Source: Sulfurovum sp. 16-42-52
Lineage (GTDB): Bacteria > Campylobacterota > Campylobacteria > Campylobacterales > Sulfurovaceae
Length of the DNA stretch: 41,745 bases
Direction: 5' to 3'
Assembly (NCBI GenBank): GCA_002281755.1
Contig: NCHB01000011.1
Span: 1 to 41,745 of the forward strand
Position numbers and translations under genes: made by a program. Each line of letters begins with the position of its first letter. The first letter of the stretch is position 1. Below are positions 35,856-41,745 of this stretch, one piece after another. The notes under the pieces were generated by a model. It saw only the letters and a program-made list of their open reading frames with translations. It did not search any database and had not been told where the DNA came from.

Positions 35856-36850
35856 TGTCAAACATATCATATAAAGATGCAGGTGTAGATATCGATGCGG
35901 GCAATGCATTTGTTGAAGCCATCAAAGAGGATGTAAAATCTACTTTTGATAAAAATGTCATAGGCGGTATCGGTTCATTTGCAGGTGCGTATGCCCTTCC
36001 AAGCGGCTACAAAGAACCTGTGATTCTCTCTGCAACTGACGGCGTGGGTACCAAATTGCGTATCGCTATAGAGAGTGGTAGACTGAACACGGTAGGCATA
36101 GACCTTGTTGCGATGTGTGTCAATGACCTTATCTGCAATAACGGCACGCCGATGTTCTTCCTTGACTACTACGCTACAGGTAAACTCTTGCCACAAAATG
36201 CAAGAGATGTCGTAGCAGGTATCGCAGAGGGATGTCGCCGAAGTGAGTGTGCACTGGTGGGTGGAGAAACAGCTGAAATGCCTGGTATGTATTCAGAGAA
36301 CGACTTTGACCTTGCAGGGTTCGCAGTCGGTATTGCAGAGCGTTCTGAGATGGATACTGTTGCAAACGTCAAAGAAGGACAGATACTCATAGCCATGCCA
36401 AGTTCGGGTGTACATTCAAACGGGTATTCGCTGGTAAGAAAAATCTTTTTTGACAAGTTGGGGATGAGTCTGGATACTGAGTTTCAAGGCAAACCGCTTG
36501 TCGATACGCTACTTGAGCCTACACGCATCTACGTAAAAGAGTATAAAGCCAATAAACAGCATGTAAAAGCCTTAGCCCACATCACAGGAGGGGGCATCGT
36601 AGAAAACCTCCCTAGAGTCCTTCCAGAGGGCATGAGAGCCATTGTAAACAAAGATGCCATCAGAGTATTGCCTATCTTTGAGTTTATGGGTCAATATGTA
36701 GCTGAGGATGAGATGTACAGAGCCTTCAATATGGGTGTAGGCATGGTATGGGTCGTTGAGCCTGAAGATGTTGAGACCGTCCTTGCAAATACAGACGGGT
36801 ATGTCATCGGTGCCCTAGCCAAAGGAGAGCGTGGCGTAGAGATGGTTTAA
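35855..36850 (+). CDS. purM: Phosphoribosylformylglycinamidine cyclo-ligase
   Basis: AIR synthetase, the fifth step of purine synthesis; 331 aa. The family signature 'YKDAGVDIDAGNAFV' starts the protein at residues 5-19. The ATP-binding segments 'ATDGVGTKLRIA' (near 60-71) and GGETAEMPGMY (near 137-147) and the 'SGVHSNGYSLVRK' segment (near 180) are in place. The start overlaps the preceding membrane gene (TAATG). The stop overlaps the convergent permease gene by four bases: the two stop codons share the palindrome TTAA. Confidence 0.97.
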   Translation: MSNISYKDAGVDIDAGNAFVEAIKEDVKSTFDKNVIGGIGSFAGAYALPSGYKEPVILSATDGVGTKLRIAIESGRLNTVGIDLVAMCVNDLICNNGTPMFFLDYYATGKLLPQNARDVVAGIAEGCRRSECALVGGETAEMPGMYSENDFDLAGFAVGIAERSEMDTVANVKEGQILIAMPSSGVHSNGYSLVRKIFFDKLGMSLDTEFQGKPLVDTLLEPTRIYVKEYKANKQHVKALAHITGGGIVENLPRVLPEGMRAIVNKDAIRVLPIFEFMGQYVAEDEMYRAFNMGVGMVWVVEPEDVETVLANTDGYVIGALAKGERGVEMV

Positions 36851-38241
36851 CTCTCTTTATTGAGTAGACTGTTTTTCATGCCATAGGCAAAATAAAGCAG
36901 TGCGCCAAGACCGCTCCACAACACAAATCGTATCCAGGTTTGTCCTGAAAAGCCAAACATCACCACACCAAGCAAGATGAGATTGAGAGGTAAAAGTACC
37001 TTTCCGTACGGGATTCTGAACCCCTCTCCACATTTCCCCCCGTTTCTTTTTCTTATGAGCATGACGCTGATACCAATCATAAAATAGGCAAACAATGTTC
37101 CGATATTGATCAGCTCCGCTAAAACTTTAAACGGTACAAAACCAGCGATAAAAGTTGCGATGACCCCCGTAATGAGTGTTATCTTATAGGGCGTGTTTGT
37201 TTTGGGGTGGAGCGTGGCAAGAGAGTGAGGCAAAAGACCGTCACGAGAGAGTGCATAAACCACACGCGTCAGACCTATCCCCATGACGATGAGTACTGAA
37301 GTCAGCGTGATAACTGCTCCAATAGCGATGATACTACCCACTACAGGTTCGCCCAGCTGATACATCGCCGATGCCAACGCATCAGGGACATCCAGTGACC
37401 CATAGGGCACGATTGAGACTAAAACAAAACTCACAACCAAGTACAGTGCCGTACTCAGTGCCAATGAGCCAATAAGCCCGATAGGAAGGTTTCTTTGCAC
37501 ATCTTTAGTCTCCTCAGCTACTGTTGCGAGTGCATCAAATCCAAGATAGGCAAAGACAATCAGAGAAGTCGCTGCCCAAACACCACTCCATCCAAAGGGC
37601 ATAAAGTCATTGAGATGATTAAAATCGATATATTGAATGCCAATAAAGACAAACAATGCTAGCACAGCCAGTTTAATCGAAACGATGATGGTATTAGTGG
37701 TGGCGGTTTTGGTGATACCTAGGGTGAGAAGCACAAATATTGCTGCCGTCATCAGAAGTGCGAACAGATCGACATAGGTTCCTTTGGTCATATCAAATGA
37801 ACCTGTGATGGCAACAGGAAAATGAAATCCAAATGCTGTTTCTATAAACCCTCTAAAATATCCAGCCCACCCCGTTGAGACCGCAGGCACGATGAGTCCG
37901 TACTCAAGGATGAGATTCCAACCCACTATCCATGCCATAAACTCCCCCATTGAGGCATAGGTATAACTATATGCGCCGCCTGAAATGGGGATATTGGAGC
38001 CCAGTTCAGCATACACAAGTGCTGACATCCCAACCGCAACTGCTGCAAAAACAAAAGCTAAAACGATAGCAGGACCTGAAACCGTAGCTGCCGTGGTACC
38101 TGTGAGTACAAATATCCCTGAACCAATCGTGCCCCCTACACCCAACATAACCAGTGCCAAAGCTCCTAGTCTTTTTTCAAACTGACTTTGATGCAGATGA
38201 TATATTTTTTTTCGAAACATACTGTGTATGAGTTTGCCCAT
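36847..38241 (-). CDS. Amino-acid permease, APC superfamily (YfnA/CAT type)
   Basis: A 464-aa inner-membrane transporter with about 12 membrane helices. The first is the substrate-binding unwound helix GVGGTIGSGIFVLTG near residues 35-49; 'GGAYSYTYASMGEFMAWIVGWNL' near 87-109 is the family hallmark of helix 3. This layout matches cationic or general amino-acid permeases (PF13520). The substrate cannot be inferred. GGAGG lies at a good distance before the ATG, and TATAAT is found upstream at 38299-38304 on the same strand. Convergent with purM, overlapping by 4 bp. Confidence 0.9.
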   Translation of the reverse strand: MGKLIHSMFRKKIYHLHQSQFEKRLGALALVMLGVGGTIGSGIFVLTGTTAATVSGPAIVLAFVFAAVAVGMSALVYAELGSNIPISGGAYSYTYASMGEFMAWIVGWNLILEYGLIVPAVSTGWAGYFRGFIETAFGFHFPVAITGSFDMTKGTYVDLFALLMTAAIFVLLTLGITKTATTNTIIVSIKLAVLALFVFIGIQYIDFNHLNDFMPFGWSGVWAATSLIVFAYLGFDALATVAEETKDVQRNLPIGLIGSLALSTALYLVVSFVLVSIVPYGSLDVPDALASAMYQLGEPVVGSIIAIGAVITLTSVLIVMGIGLTRVVYALSRDGLLPHSLATLHPKTNTPYKITLITGVIATFIAGFVPFKVLAELINIGTLFAYFMIGISVMLIRKRNGGKCGEGFRIPYGKVLLPLNLILLGVVMFGFSGQTWIRFVLWSGLGALLYFAYGMKNSLLNKES

Positions 38242-38298
38242 GAAGCCTCCGTGCTTTTAAAAACTTTAATACATGAGATGTACTTTCAAATTGATTTT

Positions 38299-38304
38299 AT
38301 TATA
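38299..38304 (-). promoter_or_regulatory. -10 box of the permease gene
   Basis: Reads TATAAT on the minus strand (GTGAGTATAATAAAATC), 58 bp before the start codon. Confidence 0.5.
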
Positions 38305-38374
38305 CTCACTAACGCCTAAAGTACCCCCAATATGAGAAATAAAATACCAATTTTATGTATTTTGTAAAAAACTA

Positions 38375-38403
38375 TTGACAATTGGAAGCCTTTTGATTAT
38401 AAT
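38375..38403 (+). promoter_or_regulatory. Sigma-70 promoter of the tRNA cluster
   Basis: TTGACA (38375-38380) and TATAAT (38398-38403) are both consensus with the ideal 17-bp spacing, 22 bp before tRNA-Pro. The strongest promoter in the window. Confidence 0.88.
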
Positions 38404-38425
38404 TGCGTTCCTTTTTATAAGGTAA

Positions 38426-38502
38426 CGGAGTGTAGCGCAGTCTGGTAGCGCACCTGGTTTGGGACCAGGGGGTCGAAGGTTCGAGTCCTTTCACTCCGAC
38501 CA
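38426..38502 (+). tRNA. tRNA-Pro (TGG)
   Basis: A 77-nt cloverleaf with acceptor arms CGGAGTG and CACTCCG, anticodon TGG in the loop of CCTGG/CCAGG, T-loop GGTTCGAGTCC and encoded CCA. First gene of the tRNA cluster. Confidence 0.96.
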
Positions 38503-38527
38503 TTTTTAAGTATAAAATGTAATTTAT

Positions 38528-38603
38528 GGTGGGCGTAGTTCAATGGTAGAGCGCTAGTTTGTGGTGCTGGTTGTTGCGGGTTCGAGCCCCGTCGCCCACC
38601 CCA
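38528..38603 (+). tRNA. tRNA-His (GTG)
   Basis: Acceptor GTGGGCG with CGCCCAC, plus the extra G at -1 opposite C73 that marks tRNA-His. Anticodon GTG. CCA is encoded. Confidence 0.95.
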
Positions 38604-38640
38604 TTGGTCATTAATTCGGGTAACCACCCAATATGAAGAA

Positions 38641-38716
38641 GCGCTTGTGGCTCAATGGATAGAGCATCAGACTTCGGATCTGAGGGTTAGAGGTTCGAGT
38701 CCTCTCAGGCGTACCA
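38641..38716 (+). tRNA. tRNA-Arg (TCG)
   Basis: 76 nt. Anticodon arm TCAGA-CTTCGGA-TCTGA gives TCG (reads CGA-type codons). Acceptor GCGCTTG pairs with CAGGCGT through two wobble pairs. CCA encoded. Confidence 0.92.
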
Positions 38717-38740
38717 TAAGATAACTTCAGCAGTTGGCTC

Positions 38741-38756
38741 ATGTGACTAGTCACAT
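38741..38756. repeat. Perfect 16-bp palindrome between the two tRNA-Arg genes
   Basis: ATGTGACTAGTCACAT is its own reverse complement. It contains TGTGA-N4-TCACA, a CRP/FNR-like layout with FNR-type spacing. It lies 24 bp after tRNA-Arg (TCG) and 56 bp before the next tRNA. It could be an operator or the stem of a processing site. Confidence 0.75.
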
Positions 38757-38812
38757 CTTTAAAAGTTGAAAATTATTTTTGTTTTAATGTATCTGTTATG
38801 TTTTTATTTTGT

Positions 38813-38889
38813 GCACTCATAGCTCAGCTGGATAGAGCATCGCCCTTCTAAGGCGAGGGTCTTAGGTTCGAATCCTAATGGGTGTACCA
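38813..38889 (+). tRNA. tRNA-Arg (TCT)
   Basis: 77 nt. Anticodon arm TCGCC-CTTCTAA-GGCGA gives TCT (reads AGA). Acceptor GCACTCA pairs with TGGGTGT. CCA encoded. Confidence 0.94.
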
Positions 38890-38921
38890 CTTATTTTTAT
38901 TGTTATGTTATACAATCACAT

Positions 38922-39006
38922 GCGGATGTGGTGAAATTGGTATACACGCCAGACTTAGGATCTGGTGCTTTACGGCGTGGAGGTTCGAGTCCTCTCATCC
39001 GCACCA
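38922..39006 (+). tRNA. tRNA-Leu (TAG)
   Basis: 85 nt with the long variable arm of class II tRNAs. Anticodon arm CCAGA-CTTAGGA-TCTGG gives TAG. Acceptor GCGGATG with CATCCGC, CCA encoded. Last of the five and next to accessory DNA, so a possible integration site. Confidence 0.95.
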
Positions 39007-39054
39007 CTCACAAAGCCCGTCTACACGGCACTTAATCACTTTTTACAATTGTTG

Positions 39055-39083
39055 GGGGATACCTTAGGGGATACCTTTATACC
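39055..39083. repeat. Direct repeats near tRNA-Leu, possible integrase arm sites
   Basis: GGGGATACCTT occurs at 39055-39065 and 39067-39077, 12 bp apart, followed by a shorter TATACC (39078-39083). Repeats of GGGG-TA type close to a tRNA 3' end are common at borders of tyrosine-integrase islands. No integrase is visible in the window. Confidence 0.5.
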
Positions 39084-39282
39084 AAAAATATACTTTTTTA
39101 TGATTTTTTTATATGTTACTTTTTAGGTCTTTGTCCCATGAAGATGCTGAGGGTTAATATGAAGTAAAGTGGGAATGAGCAACGTCCTCTTGTAAATGTT
39201 ATCCATAAATTCTTTCATGGGCATCTCTTGACCAAGCGTCACTCTGCATTCCTTTCTATCAATCCAGACAGAAAACCAAATC

Positions 39283-39381
39283 TAGCTAAGACTAAAAATG
39301 GCGAAGTCGTCAGAAGACGTTGCTTCGTTTTGCATTTTTCCCGTTAATCCCTATTAGGTCAAGCTTCCTTATTCTTAGCTA
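39283..39381. repeat. Long nested inverted-repeat structure
   Basis: Outer arms TAGCTAAGA (39283-39291) and TCTTAGCTA (39373-39381) enclose an interrupted hairpin, 39294-39339: AAAAATG/CATTTTT, CGAAG/CTTCG and CGTC/GACG around an AGAA loop. Function unknown. Confidence 0.55.
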
Positions 39382-39580
39382 AGGCAAAAGGCAGGGAAAT
39401 TCAAAAATTGGGTCAAAATAGACTCCTCTTGTGTGAACTCCCATAAAGGGGTACTATAATTATAGCATATTAAACTGCATTATTTTTTTAACTTTTAACA
39501 ACATTGCCGAATACCATTAAATATTTTTCTCCATTAAAACAAGATACCAACACAACAAGTGAATAGTGCGTAAGTCCTTT

Positions 39581-39624
39581 GGGAGATATTTGTTTGTCTG
39601 GGGGAGACAAGCTCCCGAAATATC
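39581..39624. repeat. Stem with competing pairings, possible structured RNA
   Basis: GTTTGTCT (39592) pairs with AGACAAGC (39605) around a GGGGG loop. Outside this, either GATATTT (39585) pairs with AAATATC (39618), or GGGAG (39581) pairs with CTCCC (39612). The two outer helices cross in a pseudoknot-like order. TATTTTT follows at 39627. Confidence 0.5.
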
Positions 39625-39648
39625 GGTATTTTTAAAGTTCAAAAACAA

Positions 39649-39723
39649 TTTAGTATTTTAGTACCGTAGGTAAAATGCTAAATAAATGCTAAAATTTTAC
39701 TAAATATACTAAATAATTTAGTA
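39649..39723. repeat. Iteron-like cluster of (A/G)CTAAA words
   Basis: Seven copies: TTTAGTA at 39649, 39657 and 39717; GCTAAAT at 39677; GCTAAAA at 39688; ACTAAAT at 39699 and 39708. Spacing is about 8-11 bp within groups, in both orientations. Lies just downstream of the restriction-modification gene. Confidence 0.65.
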
Positions 39724-39756
39724 TTTCTATTGCCTACCTTTTTGGCCTAAAAGATG

Positions 39757-41646
39757 TTATATCATATCAATCTTTTTCATAATCTCATCGGTTTGAACAA
39801 GTGCATTTATAATCTTATTGTAGTGCTTTAAATCTGTTCTGCTTAACTCTCTTCCAACTCTATCTTTGAGCCATTTTTGAGCAGGTTGATAACCACCAAT
39901 ATAAAATTCCCATGCGAGCAGTGGGATGTTTGTTATGGAAATATCACTATTCAGGCGTAACGTTACTTTTCCATCGGCGATAGTGGTATCTTTTGTATTT
40001 AGCTTATTGGTGATAATCATTTCACCTTCACCATCAATATCGATAATTCTATCATCGAGTTTATCGCTCTCCATAAGATGAAGAGCCCTTAGCTCACTTC
40101 CTAAGCCTATAAGCTGCCAAAATGTATTTGGATTAGGATAGGGGACTCGCGGAAAATCTATCTTTAGAAACTCTTTGTATTTTTCTCTATAAGCAGGAGA
40201 GTGTAAAACGGCATAAATATAGTCTACTATATCGACAGGAGCGAAAGTGAAGCTATCATCTTCTTTTTCATTTACAAATCTTAGCCCCATTTTTTCTTCT
40301 ATTCTTTCTACTATTTCAAGATTTAGATTTGGTGTTCGCTCTGTTTCTAGTGAGTTTTCGTCTGGATAGAGATAAAGAGGTGCAATATAATCTCCTCCTT
40401 GCATTCCTGGTCTAGACCAACTTCTAAAATCAATGATACTTTTGGAAACTAATGCTGAAACAGAGTTTTCTTCTGCATTTCCAAGCTTAAAAACTAGTCC
40501 AACATTTCCACCCTTCAAAAAATGCTTCATAACTTTTTCTCTTGCTCTTTCGACAAGCTTTGTATCATAATAAACAAACTTATAATCAAATGGCCGATAA
40601 GCTATTGTTTGAACTAAGCTTTGATTAGCTTCTTTTTTATAAAAATCTTCTACATTTTTTATTAATACTTCATTTGAGCTATTTACTAAAATTGCGTCTT
40701 TTGCCGTTACAATTCCAACATTATTTAAAGGAAAAAGCTCATTAACTGAAAATCCCATATCATAATTTTTTTGTTCTTCAAAATCTTTGCTAACGAAAAA
40801 ATAGTTTGGAGCAATATTTGGCAACTCTTGAAATGTAATAGTTTTTAATGAGTTATTCGTTAAAAAATCGTATTTAAACTCTCGTTTTCCAAATAAGTCA
40901 TAATGGAACACTTTACCAAGTTCATTTGCTTTTTTCTTTCCTGTTTTGATGAAAATCGTAATCGCAACACCCTGCATAATATCAAATACATTTTCATCTT
41001 TGCTACCATCTGGGCAAACTTCTTTTTTCTTACTGTTGCCGTGCAAGTCTATTGTGTAAATTTTGTCGTAAGTTTTGAGTAGATTCCAACGCATTCCGCG
41101 AAAAGTAGGATTATCTAAAAAACCATGCGGATTAATAAACGCTAAAATTCCCGCATTATTTTTTTCGATGTAATGTTGCCCATAGCGTAAAAATTTCACA
41201 TAGTCATCATTAATCCATTTTGGATTTCGCTCTTGTAGCTTTTCTTTCCCGCCGGGCTCTTTTTTATAATCTTCCATGAGGCCCATGATCCAGTTGCCCT
41301 TATTGGAGCTCTCTCCGCTATACGGTGGATTGCCCATTACAACCATCACCGGGGTCTCTTTTTTGACTCTATCTGCTTCTCTTGATTCATTGGCAAGGTA
41401 AGAACTAAAAAGTGTTCCTGTATGCTCGTGATGTTCTTCTAGTGAGTTAGTAAGGAATACATTAAATCTTTTTTGCTCTATAGGCTTGTAGCCTGTTTCC
41501 ATCAAGAGTAAATCTAGTTTTAGGTGGGCCATTGCATAAGATGCCATTAAAAGCTCAAAACCGTTTAGTCTAGGGATTAAACTGTTTTCTACATAGCTAC
41601 TCCAGCTTCCACCCCAAAAACCTTTTTTAATGTGCTTTATGGTTTC
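39757..41646 (-). pseudogene. 3' part of a Type ISP restriction-modification gene (methylase and specificity region), cut by an IS
   Basis: The preserved 629 codons match the C-terminal half of Type ISP enzymes (LlaBIII/LlaGI class, normally about 1,500-1,600 aa). Landmarks are 'GFWGGSWSSYVENSLIPRLNGFELL' near residues 9-33 (in two parts), the adenine-methylase motif NPPY at 106-109, 'IDLHGNSKKKE' and 'DENVFDIMQGVAITIF', then the target-recognition domain. The N-terminal nuclease, helicase and methylase motif I are missing. The match begins at 41646, exactly where the IS-like end starts. The open frame runs on for 25 codons to an ATG inside the IS, but that part (many Cys, Trp) is not protein-like. 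If the 5' part lies beyond the window, the enzyme is inactivated; the C-terminus looks complete. Confidence 0.85.
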
Positions 41647-41745
41647 TGTGCAAAAAACGCACCAAACCGGCCACCTATCGCGTTTGCATCCGGCCAGTAA
41701 AAACGCTTGACATCCGGCCACCTATAGCGGTGATGATCCGGCCAC
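41647..41745. mobile_element. End of an IS21-like insertion sequence (runs off the window)
   Basis: Starts TGTGCAAAAAACGCACC, then carries four CCGGCCA repeats at 41667, 41690, 41714 and 41738, 23-24 bp apart; two have the longer form CCGGCCACCTAT-GCG. Multiple internal repeats of GTGGCCGG type at the ends are typical of IS21-family elements and bind the transposase. The transposase genes would lie past 41745 and are not seen, so the family call rests on the repeats alone. Confidence 0.65.

Larger units (their letters stand above)
39007..39756. other. Gene-free accessory stretch rich in repeats
   Basis: 750 bp between tRNA-Leu and the truncated restriction-modification gene. No credible reading frame was found on either strand. 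It holds, in order, GGGGATACC direct repeats (39055-39083), a long inverted-repeat region (39283-39381), a TATAAT within the palindrome CTATAATTATAG near 39453-39464, an unusual stem with competing pairings (39581-39624) and an iteron-like repeat cluster (39649-39723). The pattern suggests decayed mobile DNA. Confidence 0.6.

Noticed and set aside
38882-39067. Small open frame of 61 codons
   Set aside because: It lies across tRNA-Leu and tRNA-Arg sequence and has no ribosome site.
41647-41721. Protein start of the methylase fragment at 41721
   Set aside because: These codons lie within the IS-like end and encode a Cys/Trp-rich segment unrelated to Type ISP enzymes.

Overview
The window looks like a chromosome segment of a Campylobacterota (Epsilonproteobacteria) bacterium, probably a chemolithotrophic Sulfurovum/Sulfurimonas-type organism. 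The main support is the gene set: NifS/NifU as the Fe-S assembly pair, flavin-dependent ThyX, ruvC divergent from dnaA with DnaA boxes on both sides of dnaA, AT-rich promoters with clear TATAAT boxes but often no -35, and outer-membrane proteins with the GGDIAP start seen in this group. The genus is an inference from protein resemblance, not from a marker gene.

Layout. 1-2716: tig-clpP-def on the minus strand (co-translational protein maturation). 2851-4680: two secreted DUF302-like proteins, minus strand. 4874-8617: mutY, a TonB-dependent receptor behind a large inverted repeat, and folE with a clear terminator. 8816-11090: nifS and nifU. 11140-20596: a nitrogen-acquisition locus. A cytoplasmic molybdopterin nitrate reductase on the minus strand diverges from a plus-strand run: NrtA/CynA-type binding protein, permease, ATPase, porin, formate/nitrite-family channel, cyanase, and a membrane-anchored PP2C phosphatase/Ser-Thr kinase fusion. 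A 21-bp palindrome lies between the two divergent promoters.

20779-27283 is the replication origin region: recJ, pyrG, dnaN and dnaA on the minus strand and ruvC on the plus strand, with DnaA-box clusters in both dnaA-flanking gaps (bipartite oriC). 27293-38241 is housekeeping: an L,D-transpeptidase, a small outer-membrane barrel, thyX and dgt with overlapping divergent promoters, typA, a 9-copy heptamer repeat, a flavoprotein, a thiamine-binding-type protein, a small membrane protein, purM and an amino-acid permease.

38426-39006 holds five tRNA genes (Pro, His, Arg, Arg, Leu). Beyond tRNA-Leu the character changes to accessory DNA: GGGGATACC direct repeats, about 750 bp without genes but full of inverted and iteron-like repeats, and the 3' part of a Type ISP restriction-modification gene. 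That gene is cut by what looks like the end of an IS21-like insertion sequence, which runs off the window. The nitrogen locus and this island edge are the two most interesting regions.
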